From assembly GCF_002797445.1 (NCBI RefSeq), contig NZ_PGEP01000001.1, forward strand, positions 2,790,501-2,854,500: a stretch of DNA of 64,000 nucleotides, written 5' to 3'. Numbering within the stretch: position 1 is the first letter of the stretch; each line of letters opens with the position of its first letter. Positions 38,692 through 47,701 of the stretch are shown here, piece by piece. Origin of the DNA: Acidovorax sp. 69. GTDB lineage: Bacteria > Pseudomonadota > Gammaproteobacteria > Burkholderiales > Burkholderiaceae_C. Made by a program: the position numbers and the translations under genes. The notes under the pieces are model-generated. The model was not told the DNA's origin. It worked only from the letters and a program-made list of their open reading frames with translations, and made no database searches.

Positions 38692-38995
38692 GGCAAGAAT
38701 TCCTGAAGGTAACGAGAAAGGTGGGTCGAAAAACGAGGGGATGGTGGAACTGTAGAGAGCCGAATCCCTTTCGGTAAGCCCTGCCAGGGAAAAGGATTGT
38801 TCGCAATTGATCAACAATCCCCGCTTGAAACACGGCCCAAGGCCCCCAAACGCCACATTGACTGGCAACAGCGCCCCTGCGGCACCGCAGGGACCAAAGA
38901 TTGCGGGCGTACACTCCCGGCCATGCGTTCTGGCCCACAGCATTGCGCGACGCTCGAACTTTCTACGCGCCCAAACCCCTGGCCGCGCCCCTCCC
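38692..38995. other. Divergent promoter region, nitroreductase / histidine kinase
   Basis: No gene is seen in these 304 bp. The strongest element is the inverted repeat GGATTGTT (38794-38801) / AACAATCC (38813-38820) with an 11-base spacer, in LysR- or TetR-operator style. It is placed to regulate the nitroreductase gene. The kinase promoter is not obvious. Confidence 0.5.
38794..38820. promoter_or_regulatory. Inverted repeat upstream of nitroreductase
   Basis: Perfect 8-bp arms GGATTGTT and AACAATCC flank CGCAATTGATC. It is centred about 115 bp before the nitroreductase start. Oxidant- or nitro-responsive regulators often bind such dyads, but no regulator gene is adjacent. Confidence 0.45.
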
Positions 38996-41209
38996 ATGAG
39001 TGAACCTGACCTGTCGTTTCTGGACCCCGAGGGGCGGCAGCCCACCCCCGCAGAGCGCCCGCCCGGCATCTTCGCCGCACACGCCCGTGCCGCCAGTGCC
39101 CCCGGTGGCAGCCCAGCCGAAGGTCTGGTGGCCGAGTTGCGCGCCTACCAGGGAGAGCTGGAAAGCCAAAACAAGGTGCTGCGCTACAGCCAGGCCGTGG
39201 CAGAAAGCGCCTACGAGCGTTTTGAAACCCTGTTTGCCAGCGTGCCCTTGGCCCTGATGGTGGTGGACGAGCACGACATGGTGGTGCAGGCCAACTCGAT
39301 GGCGCACCGCTCATTCCAGCCCACAGAACGTGACCGCCCGCTCACCGCGCTGATGCCCTTTGTGCGCCCGCAAGACGCCCGGCGCGTGCGCGAGGCGTTT
39401 GCGCTGGCGCAGGACCTGGGCCGCAGTGAGGTCAAGGAGGTGGTGTTCTCGATCAGCGAAGACGCGCACATCACCGGCGACCTGCACATCGCACACATCG
39501 AGGCCCCTCAAACCAACGGCCTACCGCAGTCGCAGTATTTGTGCGCCGTGATCGACCAGGGTCCGCTGCTGGCCGAGCGCCAGGCGCTGCAGCACAGCGC
39601 GCGCACCCTGCAGCAACGCAACGAACAACTGCACGCCAGCGAAAAGCGGCTCGAAGCCGTCATCAATTCAGCGCTGGACGCGATCATCTGCGTGGACCAG
39701 CACCAGCGCGTTACCGTGTTTAACCCCACGGCGGCGGCACTGTTCCAGTGCAGCGCCAGTGATGCACTGGGCAGCACGCTCGACCGTTTTTTGCCCGATG
39801 CAACCCAGGCCCTGGCGTTTGCCCAGCTCACCACCCAGGCTCTGCTGGGCGAAATGACGGCGCTCACGGCCAGCGGCAAGGAACTGGCCGTGGAAGTCAG
39901 CGTGTCGTTCGAGCGCCATGCCGAGGGCGAGACCACCACCGTGTTCGCACGCGACCTCACGGGCCGCAAAAAGGCCGAGGCGCACAGGAGCGAGCTCGAA
40001 GCCCAGTTGCGCGAGTCGCACAAGATGCAGGCCGTGGGCACCATGGCCGGAGGCATTGCGCACGACTTCAACAACATCCTGGGTGCCATCCTGGGCAACG
40101 TGGAGCTGGCCAAGGCCGACTGCAGCCCCGGGTCACCCGTGCTGGAAAGCCTGCTGGAGATCGACAAGGCCGGTCGGCGCGCGCGCGACCTGGTGCGCCA
40201 GATCCTCACCTTCAGCCGCAACGAGCCTCCACAGCGCTCGGCCGTGTCGCTGGCCGAAGTGGCGCACGACACTGAGCGCCTCCTGCGCGTGACCCTGCCC
40301 CCCGCCATCGAGCTGCACATGCAATTGCAGGCGGGCCTGCCGCCCGTGCTGGCCGACGCCACGCAGGTCGAGCAAGCCCTGCTCAACCTGTGCACCAATG
40401 CGGTCCATGCCATTGGTGCGGAACGCGGCAGCATTCATGTAGAGGCCGCCGCAGTGCAGCCCGATCAGCGCCTCTCCGAACGCCTGGGCCTGGCACCCAT
40501 CGACTATGTCGCCTTGACCGTACGCGACACGGGCCCCGGCATGGAGGCCACCACCTTGGAGCGGATCTTCGAGCCGTTCTTCACCACCAAGCCCGTGGGC
40601 CAAGGCACAGGGCTGGGCCTGGCCGTAGTGCATGGTGTGATGCGCACGCACGAAGGCGGTGTGGACGTGCAAAGCACACCGGGCCAAGGCAGCCGTTTTA
40701 CGCTGTACTTTCCGGTAGCCACCAACGCCGCGCAGGGTGCGCAGGCCGGTCCTGTCGCGCAGTCCGCGCCGCTGGCCGCCACGGCATCTTCACCATCGTC
40801 TGCAGACACCCTCAGCGGCACGCCGGGCAAGAAGCACCATGTGATGTACGTGGACGACGACCAGGCCCTGGTCTTCCTGGTGCAGCGCCTGCTGCGCCGC
40901 CGGGGCTACGAGGTCAGCGGCTACACCGACCCGCACGAGGCCACGGCCGCGCTGCGCGCTGCACCCCAAGCCTACGATCTGCTGGTGACCGACTACAACA
41001 TGCCCGGCTTTTGTGGCGTGGACCTGGTGCGCGAGGCCCGCCTGATCCGCCCCGACCTGCCCGTGGCCCTGGCCTCGGGCTATGTGACGGCCGAGATCGA
41101 ACAGGCTGCGCTGGCCGAAGGGGCGCGTGCCCTCATCCACAAACCCAACGATGTGGAAGAACTGTGCGCCACCGTGCAGCGGCTGATCGCAGGCAATGAC
41201 CCTGCCTGA
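38996..41209 (+). CDS. Hybrid sensor histidine kinase with C-terminal receiver
   Basis: A 737-residue soluble hybrid kinase. It has two PAS-like regions (~75-180 and ~225-340), a histidine box with phospho-accepting His356 in [16 protein letters not shown], an ATPase domain with [15 protein letters not shown] (N box), DTGPGM and [16 protein letters not shown], and a receiver domain with YVDDD, phospho-aspartate Asp666 in VTDYNMP, and HKP lysine. The HDFNN type is seen in kinases of the NtrB-like class. The start is the ATG at 38996; no membrane helix is seen, so the signal is cytoplasmic. Confidence 0.92.
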   Translation: MSEPDLSFLDPEGRQPTPAERPPGIFAAHARAASAPGGSPAEGLVAELRAYQGELESQNKVLRYSQAVAESAYERFETLFASVPLALMVVDEHDMVVQANSMAHRSFQPTERDRPLTALMPFVRPQDARRVREAFALAQDLGRSEVKEVVFSISEDAHITGDLHIAHIEAPQTNGLPQSQYLCAVIDQGPLLAERQALQHSARTLQQRNEQLHASEKRLEAVINSALDAIICVDQHQRVTVFNPTAAALFQCSASDALGSTLDRFLPDATQALAFAQLTTQALLGEMTALTASGKELAVEVSVSFERHAEGETTTVFARDLTGRKKAEAHRSELEAQLRESHKMQAVGTMAGGIAHDFNNILGAILGNVELAKADCSPGSPVLESLLEIDKAGRRARDLVRQILTFSRNEPPQRSAVSLAEVAHDTERLLRVTLPPAIELHMQLQAGLPPVLADATQVEQALLNLCTNAVHAIGAERGSIHVEAAAVQPDQRLSERLGLAPIDYVALTVRDTGPGMEATTLERIFEPFFTTKPVGQGTGLGLAVVHGVMRTHEGGVDVQSTPGQGSRFTLYFPVATNAAQGAQAGPVAQSAPLAATASSPSSADTLSGTPGKKHHVMYVDDDQALVFLVQRLLRRRGYEVSGYTDPHEATAALRAAPQAYDLLVTDYNMPGFCGVDLVREARLIRPDLPVALASGYVTAEIEQAALAEGARALIHKPNDVEELCATVQRLIAGNDPA

Positions 41210-41879
41210 GCCGCTGGTGGGCAGTGTGCAGGCGGTGTACGAAGACGCCGACCTGCTGGTGCTGCAAAAGCCCTCGGGCCTGCTGTGTGTGCCGGGCCGG
41301 GGCCCCGACAAGCAGGATTGCATGAGCGCGCGCGCGCAGCAGCGCTGGCCTGGCGCATTGATCGTGCACCGCCTCGACCAGGCGACATCCGGCCTGGTGC
41401 TGATGGCCCGCCACATCGACGCGCAACGGGCCCTGAGCCACGCCTTTGCAGAACGGCAGGTGCACAAACGCTACCAGGCCGTGGTGCAGGGGCAGATGGG
41501 ACTGGCGGACAAAGGTGAAGGTGGCAGTGAAAGCGCTTGGGGCGAAATCGATCTTCCCATTGCCGCAGACTGGGAACGCCGCCCCCTGCGCATCATCGAC
41601 CCCGTCGCAGGCAAACCCAGCCTCACCCGCTGGCGCGCGCTGGGCCATGACCGCACAACGCACACCACGCGCCTCGAACTGGAGCCCTTCACGGGCCGCA
41701 CCCACCAGCTGCGCGTGCACCTGGCGGCGGTGGGCCACGCCATTCTGGGCGATGCGTTGTATGCCGATGCCACCACACACGCCCAGGCGCCGCGCCTGCT
41801 GCTGCACGCTTGCCACCTGGCCTTCACCCATCCGGCGACGGGTGAGCCGATCACGCTCGATTCAGCGCCAGATTTTTAG
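41196..41879 (+). CDS. RluA family pseudouridine synthase
   Basis: A 227-residue pseudouridine synthase with the catalytic aspartate in IVHRLDQATSGLVLMAR near residue 60 and LEPFTGRTHQLRVHLAAVGHAILGDALY near residue 170. The short length without an S4 domain fits RluA itself, which modifies 23S rRNA position 746 and tRNA position 32. The ATG at 41196 lies inside the end of the kinase gene, an overlap of 14 bases in a different frame, so translation may be coupled. Confidence 0.9.
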   Translation: MTLPEPLVGSVQAVYEDADLLVLQKPSGLLCVPGRGPDKQDCMSARAQQRWPGALIVHRLDQATSGLVLMARHIDAQRALSHAFAERQVHKRYQAVVQGQMGLADKGEGGSESAWGEIDLPIAADWERRPLRIIDPVAGKPSLTRWRALGHDRTTHTTRLELEPFTGRTHQLRVHLAAVGHAILGDALYADATTHAQAPRLLLHACHLAFTHPATGEPITLDSAPDF

Positions 41880-41938
41880 TCAAAATGGTCTGCAGCGCTT
41901 ATCCTATAAGCGCTAGCAGCTATTACCCTGATAGCAAC
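41877..41938. repeat. Dispersed palindromic repeat, near-complete copy
   Basis: The core AGCGCTTAT (41894-41902), CCT, ATAAGCGCT (41906-41914) is a perfect dyad. Left context TCAAAATGGTCTGC and right AGCAGCTATTACCCTGATAGC give the family consensus. It sits at the stop codon of the pseudouridine synthase gene and could act as an mRNA 3' stem. Confidence 0.85.
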
Positions 41939-42065
41939 CGGTCCCGGGTCATTGTGCGAACCGGCAAGTTGCCCGGGGCCGCTGGCTGCGACATCGCACA
42001 GGGCTCGCCGCCCTGGCACCCACGGGAGACAGCGGCCGCCCCACATCCCGCAGTACGATGGCGGG

Positions 42066-42827
42066 ATGCCTCAAAACCACCTCTACATCCTCACCGGCGC
42101 ATCGCGCGGCATGGGGCTGGCCATGGCCCAGCAACTTCTGCGCAGCGGCAACACCTTGATCTGCATTGCGCGCAGCGCCAACGCCGACCTGACGACCGAA
42201 GCCAAAGCCGCAGGCGTCACCATTGAACAGTGGCAGCAGGACCTGTCACAAGGCGAACAAGCTGCACACAAGCTGCAAGCCTGGCTGGCCGCCCAGGGCC
42301 CGCAGGCATTTGCCAGCGCCACCCTGATCAACAACGCGGGCATGATCCCGCGCATTGCGCCGCTGTCAGGCAGCGACGCCGACGACCTGGCCACCGCCCT
42401 GCGCGTGGGCCTGGAAGCGCCGATGCAGCTGACCGCCGCCTTCCTGGGCGCTACGGACAGCTGGACCGTGCCCCGCAAGGTGCTCAACATTTCATCGGGC
42501 CTGGGCCGCCGGGCCATGGCCTCGCAAGCCGCCTACTGCGCCGCCAAGGCGGGCATGGACCATTTCACCCGCTGCGTGGCGCTGGACGAAGCCATCAAGC
42601 CCCATGGCGCCAAGGTATGCTCGTTGGCTCCGGGCGTGATCGACACCGACATGCAGGTCCAGCTGCGCGGCGCCGACCCGGCCGCCTTCCCGGACCGCCA
42701 GAATTTTGCCAACCTCAAGACGGGTGGCCAGCTCACATCGCCCACCGACGCCGCTACCCGCGTGCTCGGCTGGCTGGAACGCGCGGACTTCGGCACCCAC
42801 CCGGTGGCCGACGTCCGAGACGCATAA
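42066..42827 (+). CDS. Short-chain dehydrogenase, sepiapterin-reductase-like
   Basis: A 253-residue SDR. The cofactor motif is LTGASRGMGLAMAQQLL near residue 10, NNAGMI near residue 95, and the catalytic residues are in LNISSGLGRRAMASQAAYCAAKAGMDHF. The C-terminal SLAPGVIDTDMQVQLRG is like that of sepiapterin-reductase/YueD-type SDRs, so reduction of a pterin or diketone is possible. The start is the ATG at 42066, with no strong Shine-Dalgarno sequence. Confidence 0.88.
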   Translation: MPQNHLYILTGASRGMGLAMAQQLLRSGNTLICIARSANADLTTEAKAAGVTIEQWQQDLSQGEQAAHKLQAWLAAQGPQAFASATLINNAGMIPRIAPLSGSDADDLATALRVGLEAPMQLTAAFLGATDSWTVPRKVLNISSGLGRRAMASQAAYCAAKAGMDHFTRCVALDEAIKPHGAKVCSLAPGVIDTDMQVQLRGADPAAFPDRQNFANLKTGGQLTSPTDAATRVLGWLERADFGTHPVADVRDA

Positions 42828-42843
42828 GGCCTGAAAACTCCTG

Positions 42844-42878
42844 TTTTTATAGCTGCTAGCGCTTTATGGATAAGCGCC
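42844..42878. repeat. Dispersed palindromic repeat, copy
   Basis: TTTATAGCTGCTAGCGCTTT followed by ATGGATAAGCGCCA matches the family (TAGCTGCTAGCGCTT, ATAAGCGC). It lies between the SDR gene and the thiolase gene. Confidence 0.75.
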
Positions 42879-42920
42879 ACCGCCCCATTTGACCTGAAAT
42901 TCATCTGAAAGGACCTCCCC

Positions 42921-44105
42921 ATGACCCGTGAAGTCGTCGTCGTCAGCGCAGTGCGCACCGCCATTGGCACCTTTGGCGGCAGCCTCAAGGATGTGCCCCC
43001 CACCGAGCTGGGCGCCCTGGTGGTGCGTGAATCGCTCGCGCGTGCCAACGTGGAAGGCAAGGACGTGGGCCATGTGGTGTTCGGCCACGTGGTGAACACC
43101 GAGCCTAAGGACATGTACCTGTCGCGCGTGGCCGCCATCAACGGCGGCTGCGGCGAAGGCACGCCCGCCTATAACGTCAACCGCCTGTGCGGTTCGGGCC
43201 TGCAGGCCATCCTCAACGCCAGTCAGTCCATATTGCTGGGCGACACCGACGTAGCCATTGGCGCCGGTGCCGAGAACATGAGCCGCGTGCCCTTTGCCAG
43301 CCTGAACATGCGCTGGGGCGCCCGCATGGGTGACACCAAGATGGTGGACATGATGATCGGCGCGCTGCACGACCCCTTTCACAACATCCACATGGGTGTG
43401 ACGGCCGAGAACATTGCCGCGAAGTGGGGCATCAGCCGTGAAGACCAGGACAAGCTGGCCGTTGAAAGCCACAACCGCGCCGAGCGCGCCACGCAAAGCG
43501 GGGTGTTCAAAGACCAGATCGTGCCCGTCACCCTGAAGAGCAAGAAGGGCGATGTGCAATACGCCACCGACGAGCACTTCCGCCCCGGCGCCACGATGGA
43601 AGACCTAGCCAAGCTCAAGCCCGTGTTCATCAAGGAAAACGGCACCGTGACCGCGGGGAATGCCTCCGGCATCAACGACGCCGCTGCAGCGGTGGTGCTG
43701 ATGGAAGCCGGTGCCGCCAAGGCCCGCGGCGCCAAGCCCCTGGCCCGCCTGGTGGCCTATGCCCATGCGGGTGTGGACCCCAAGTACATGGGCATCGGCC
43801 CGGTGCCCGCCACGCAACTGGCGCTGAAGAAGGCGGGCCTTACCGTCAACGACCTCGACGTGATCGAAGCCAACGAAGCCTTTGCCGCCCAGGCCTGCGC
43901 GGTGACCAAGGACCTGGGCCTCGACCCGGCCAAGGTCAACCCCAACGGCTCGGGCATTTCGCTGGGCCACCCCATCGGTGCCACCGGTGCGCTCATCACC
44001 GTGAAAGCCATTCACGAGCTGCAACGCATTCAGGGCCGCTACGCGCTGGTGACCATGTGCATTGGCGGCGGCCAGGGCATTGCGGCGATTTTTGAACGCA
44101 TCTGA
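42921..44105 (+). CDS. bktB: Beta-ketothiolase / acetyl-CoA acetyltransferase, BktB-like
   Basis: A 394-residue thiolase. The acyl-carrying cysteine is in NVNRLCGSGLQAI (about residue 91), with GHPIGATGA and CIGGGQG giving the second His and Cys. Very long agreement by memory with Ralstonia BktB (TREVVVVSAVRTAIGTFGGSL, LARLVAYAHAGVDPKYMGIGP) favours the broad-chain beta-ketothiolase over PhaA. It joins acetyl-CoA with acetyl- or propionyl-CoA, or splits 3-ketoacyl-CoAs. GAAAGGA precedes the ATG. Confidence 0.93.
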   Translation: MTREVVVVSAVRTAIGTFGGSLKDVPPTELGALVVRESLARANVEGKDVGHVVFGHVVNTEPKDMYLSRVAAINGGCGEGTPAYNVNRLCGSGLQAILNASQSILLGDTDVAIGAGAENMSRVPFASLNMRWGARMGDTKMVDMMIGALHDPFHNIHMGVTAENIAAKWGISREDQDKLAVESHNRAERATQSGVFKDQIVPVTLKSKKGDVQYATDEHFRPGATMEDLAKLKPVFIKENGTVTAGNASGINDAAAAVVLMEAGAAKARGAKPLARLVAYAHAGVDPKYMGIGPVPATQLALKKAGLTVNDLDVIEANEAFAAQACAVTKDLGLDPAKVNPNGSGISLGHPIGATGALITVKAIHELQRIQGRYALVTMCIGGGQGIAAIFERI

Positions 44106-44281
44106 TCTGCTTGCGGCGTGTGCAGGCCGCCATCGCCACCCGCGATGCTGCCACCCGCTATTGGCAAGGTCAGCGCCGCGGGTGATCAACGATCATTGAC
44201 GCCCGCTGACCCAGATCAGCCGAGCAGCCCCCGCCTGGTGGCTGCCCGCACACCATTGAACCGACGGAGACATCTCTCACC

Positions 44282-45265
44282 ATGATTCGCACCCTGTTTT
44301 CCTTCGCTACGCTCGCCTTCGTCGTGGGCGCCACCGCCCACGCCCAAGCGCCCGCACCCGCAGCGGCCTACCCCAACAAGCCCATCCGCCTGATCGTGCC
44401 CTTCCCACCCGGCGGCGGCACCGACATCCTCTCGCGCCTGGTGGCCACCAAGCTCACCGAAACCGCCAAGTGGACCGTGGTGGCCGACAACAAGGCCGGT
44501 GCGGGCGGCACCATCGGCATTGGCGAGGCTGTCAAGGCCGCGCCCATGGGCTACGACATCGTGATGGGCCAGAAGGACAACCTCGTGATCGGCCCCTGGC
44601 TCTACAAGAACCTGCCTTGGGACCCCACCAAGGACCTGACCGCCGTGGCCCATGTGGCCTACACGCCCGTGGTCATTGCCACCAGCGCCAACTCCAAATT
44701 CAAAACCCTGGCCGATGTGGTGGCCGCCGCCAAGGCAGCACCCGGCACCATCACCTATGGCTCGCCCGGCAACGGCACCTCCATCCACCTGGCGGGTGAT
44801 CTGTTCGAGAAGGCGGCCGGTGTGAAGCTGAGCCACATTCCCTACAAAGGCTCGAACCCCGCGATGATGGATGCCCTGGCCGGCAATGTGGACCTGCTCA
44901 TGTCCTCGGTGCCCTCGGCCATGGGCCAGATCAAGTCGGGCAAGCTGCGCCCCCTGGCCGTGACCTCGGCCAAACGCAGCTCATCGATGCCCGATGTGCC
45001 TACCGTGGCCGAATCCGGTTTCAAGGACTTTGACGTGAGCACCTGGTACGGCGTGTTCGCCCCCGCAGGCACCCCTGCCGCCGTGGTGAACACCCTCAAC
45101 GCCGAAATCAACAAGCTGCTGGCCACGGCCGACATGAAGGCCGCCATCCACGCCCAGGGCGCCGAGCCTGAAGCCCTGTCGGCCGCCCAGTTCAACACCC
45201 TGCTCAAAGCCGACTACGCCAAGTGGAAGGGCATTGTGGAAGCCTCGGGCGCAAAGATTGAGTAG
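44282..45265 (+). CDS. Bug/TctC family periplasmic binding protein
   Basis: A 327-residue Bug protein: signal peptide (LFSFATLAFVVGATAHAQA), then YPNKPIRLIVPFPPGGGTDILSR, IPYKGSNPAMMDALAGNVDLLMSSVPS and SSMPDVPTVAESGFKDFDVSTW. It resembles the protein at 14729 more than the others. It stands alone behind bktB with no TctAB genes and is followed by a terminator. The ligand is unknown, most likely a carboxylic acid. Confidence 0.9.
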   Translation: MIRTLFSFATLAFVVGATAHAQAPAPAAAYPNKPIRLIVPFPPGGGTDILSRLVATKLTETAKWTVVADNKAGAGGTIGIGEAVKAAPMGYDIVMGQKDNLVIGPWLYKNLPWDPTKDLTAVAHVAYTPVVIATSANSKFKTLADVVAAAKAAPGTITYGSPGNGTSIHLAGDLFEKAAGVKLSHIPYKGSNPAMMDALAGNVDLLMSSVPSAMGQIKSGKLRPLAVTSAKRSSSMPDVPTVAESGFKDFDVSTWYGVFAPAGTPAAVVNTLNAEINKLLATADMKAAIHAQGAEPEALSAAQFNTLLKADYAKWKGIVEASGAKIE

Positions 45266-45419
45266 CCCCCTGAGTCGCCTGCGGCGCCTTCCCCCAAGGG
45301 GGACGCACCCGGTGGCCTGGCAGAGCCAGATCCACGGGTGCACTGGCGGGGGGCGTGCCTGTTCCACGAACGGTGGGGTGGGTTGCCGGTGATGCGCGAC
45401 ATCATCGAGAACTGAAATG

Positions 45420-45447
45420 AAAAACGGCTCCTTTCGGAGCCGTTTTT
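45420..45447. terminator. Bidirectional intrinsic terminator
   Basis: AAAAACGGCTCC-TTTC-GGAGCCGTTTTT is a symmetric stem flanked by A and T runs, serving the Bug gene (rightward) and uspA (leftward), which converge here. Confidence 0.93.
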
Positions 45448-45464
45448 CATGGGGAAAAGGACGC

Positions 45465-45902
45465 TCAGTCCCTCACCACCAGCACAGGGATGTGCACCAC
45501 GCCCAACACGCGCTGGGTGACGCTGCCCAGCACCAGCTTTTCGAGGCCCCGGCGGCCGTGCGAGCCCATCACGATGAGATCAGCCCCAGTGCTTTCGAGT
45601 GCCCGCAAAATGCCGTCATGCACCGCATGGCCTTCGCCCACCACGCCGGTCACGTCCACACCCGCTTCTGCCATGGCCTTTTTGGTGGCATCCAGCGCAG
45701 CGTTGGCTTCTGCGGTGGCGGCGCTGATGTACTGCGCCTGACCGTAGGCGAAATCAGCGCCCACACCCGTGAAAGGATAGGGGTCGATCACATACACCGC
45801 TGTCACGGTGCTGCCAAAGGTCTTGGCAAGGCCTGCGGCCTTGGACACGGCCAGCATCGAGGTCTTGGAGCCATCGACGGGAACCAGAATGTGCTTGAAC
45901 AT
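45465..45902 (-). CDS. uspA: Universal stress protein UspA family
   Basis: A 145-residue single Usp domain. It opens MFKHILVPVDGSKTSMLAVSKA and ends with the ATP-binding motif GSHGRRGLEKLVLGSVTQRVL (G-2x-G-9x-G-S) and PVLVVRD, so it belongs to the ATP-binding branch. Such proteins aid survival under stress or oxygen limitation. AAGGAGAAGCACC precedes the ATG. A perfect FNR-type box lies ~100 bp upstream, which suggests low-oxygen induction. Confidence 0.92.
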   Translation of the reverse strand: MFKHILVPVDGSKTSMLAVSKAAGLAKTFGSTVTAVYVIDPYPFTGVGADFAYGQAQYISAATAEANAALDATKKAMAEAGVDVTGVVGEGHAVHDGILRALESTGADLIVMGSHGRRGLEKLVLGSVTQRVLGVVHIPVLVVRD

Positions 45903-45994
45903 GGTGCTTCTCCTTGGATTAGTAAGTCAGGTGTTGAACCAAGCTTGTGACCTGGCCATGGGCCTCAGTGTGAACGCCCACCATACCGCGCATC

Positions 45995-46008
45995 TTGATT
46001 CGCATCAA
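45995..46008. promoter_or_regulatory. FNR/ANR-type box upstream of uspA
   Basis: TTGATTCGCATCAA is a perfect TTGAT-N4-ATCAA operator, centred about 99 bp before the uspA start. A weak -10-like CACACT on the minus strand sits about 32 bp from its centre, the spacing of a class II FNR-activated promoter. Confidence 0.6.
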
Positions 46009-46033
46009 ATTGGATGCACTCAGGCACCCGCGC

Positions 46034-46807
46034 TCAGGTGGGGCTGTGCCCCACCACATCAGCGCCCTGGAAGTTACCGCGTCGGCAGGTCACCACCAGG
46101 GTGTCACGATACCCACCCTCGGCCACGGGCTGGATGGGCGTGGACTCGTGGATCATGCGTGCATCGTCCAGCAGCAACAGCGACCACGGCTCGGTGAGCG
46201 TGAAACGCAGGCCGTTGGGGCCGGAAGCCTCGAACACGCGCGTCTCGCCGCCCTTGACGCCCTCTCGCCCCACCAAAAATACCGCCACCAGATCAACGCC
46301 ATCGCGGTGCGCTCCTTCGGGTGTCGGGCGTCCGATGCCATCGGTGGTGTCGATGCGGAACTGGTGGGCTTCCACAAACCAGGACGCAGGTGCGTCGGGG
46401 CCCGCAAAAACAGCGTCGGACACCCTTGCCAGGGCCACGAGCAACTGCTGCCACACGGGTTTGGCCACGGTGGCGGGCTCCATGGGCGCAAACCAGCGCT
46501 CCATGCCACCGTGCAATGCGTTGTACTCCACGGGCTGCCAATGCGCCCTGTGCGGCGCCTGCTGCATCTGCCCACCCTGCACCACAAAGCAGGCATGGCG
46601 ACGGCGGCGATAGCGGCCACCGTCTTTCAGAAAATCGTCCGGCGGCAACGTGGCCCAATCGCCATTCAGGCCCATCAGCGCTGACAGATCACAACCCAAC
46701 CACTGGGCCACGGCCGCCGGGGAGAGCACAGCGTAGCCGCCCTCGCGCAACTGGCTGGAGACGTCGGAAGGGACGGTGAACGGAGGGGAAAAGGTGACTT
46801 GGGCCAT
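46034..46807 (-). CDS. 2OG-Fe dioxygenase family protein (PF10014 type)
   Basis: A 257-residue protein resembling the 2OG-Fe dioxygenase family that includes Bacillus L-isoleucine dioxygenase. The iron ligands appear as His-x-Asp in TPEGAHRDGVDLVAVFLV and a later histidine in ARMIHESTPI, with the 2-oxoglutarate arginine probably in YRDTLVVTCRR. N-terminal ARRRRHACF and the RIDTTD stretch also fit. It would hydroxylate a free amino acid or similar small molecule. It stands alone; no export signal. Assignment rests on remembered motifs. Confidence 0.78.
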   Translation of the reverse strand: MAQVTFSPPFTVPSDVSSQLREGGYAVLSPAAVAQWLGCDLSALMGLNGDWATLPPDDFLKDGGRYRRRRHACFVVQGGQMQQAPHRAHWQPVEYNALHGGMERWFAPMEPATVAKPVWQQLLVALARVSDAVFAGPDAPASWFVEAHQFRIDTTDGIGRPTPEGAHRDGVDLVAVFLVGREGVKGGETRVFEASGPNGLRFTLTEPWSLLLLDDARMIHESTPIQPVAEGGYRDTLVVTCRRGNFQGADVVGHSPT

Positions 46808-46881
46808 AGGAGCCCGAGCTTAACCGCTGGCCCCACCCCCACGCCTTCCCACGCGCTCCCAAACCTCAATCAGCCCCGAGG

Positions 46882-47403
46882 TCAGTCCCGGTGGCCGTGA
46901 CCATTGCCCTTGCCACGGCCTTCGCCTCTGTCGCCCCGGTCATCCCCTCTGCCATTCCCACGCCCGTGGTCGCGGTCATGCTTGCCGCCGCCATGACGAC
47001 GATCGTCATCCCAGCGATGGTCATCCCGGCCCCTGGGGCCCTGGTAGGCGTTGCCACGGCGCGGTGGTGGCTCTTGCACAAAATACACGGGCTGATTACA
47101 GGCGTTGTAGCGGGAGCAATGCTTGCCCCAGTTCTTGGCGTGACCCGGTGGCACATACAGGTAAATGGGTGCACGCGGCACAACCACCGCAGGGCGGTGA
47201 ATGATGACGGGCTCGGCGTAGAGCAATGGCGGCGGTGGCGCATTGCCGATGTTGATGCGGCCATACACGCCGGGAGCCAGTTCGCCCCCTACGGTGGCGT
47301 TGACGTAGGCCTGCGCATAGGCACCGCCAGCGGCGGCAAGCAGCAACGTGGCAGCTGCCCCGGAAACAAAAAGGCGAATCGTGGTGATGGTCGTGTTTTT
47401 CAT
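46882..47403 (-). CDS. Secreted protein with Gly/Arg/His/Asp-rich tail
   Basis: A 173-residue protein with a signal peptide (LFVSGAAATLLLAAAGGAYAQ), a middle segment GVYGRINIGNAPPPPLLYAEP, a conserved-looking NWGKHCSRYNACNQPVYFVQEP block with two cysteines, and a low-complexity C terminus of RD, HD, RG and GH repeats (residues ~125-173). The tail is highly charged and could bind metal or nucleic acid, which is inference. AGGAG precedes the ATG at 47403. Similar proteins exist in Comamonadaceae as hypothetical proteins. Confidence 0.75.
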   Translation of the reverse strand: MKNTTITTIRLFVSGAAATLLLAAAGGAYAQAYVNATVGGELAPGVYGRINIGNAPPPPLLYAEPVIIHRPAVVVPRAPIYLYVPPGHAKNWGKHCSRYNACNQPVYFVQEPPPRRGNAYQGPRGRDDHRWDDDRRHGGGKHDRDHGRGNGRGDDRGDRGEGRGKGNGHGHRD

Positions 47404-47701
47404 GGAGACTCCTGATGACTTGCCCACCGAATGCACAAAGGACATGCGAATGCCGGTGGGCCGGCCCGTCTTTGAACAAAGCCTGTCGTAGCTTAACTGG
47501 GCGGGTGCAGAAATAATGTCAGCCAATGGCGACAGATACTTCCCCTCCGATCCAGGCATTTCGAGTCATTCTACAAACCCATGACTGTTGATGCGCTTGA
47601 TATTCATGCCTCTTAAGCTATCATAAAAATAGCAAAACCATCTCCACCGAACGAACACCCCCTGCGATTCATCGCTCCACAAGCCCGTTTCAGCGCGAAG
47701 A
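47404..47701. other. Intergenic region with a partial dispersed repeat
   Basis: No gene is seen in these 298 bp, both neighbours reading leftward. GCTATCATAAAAATAGCAAAA at 47618-47638 resembles one end of the dispersed repeat. The promoter of the secreted-protein gene should lie near 47430-47560. Confidence 0.45.
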
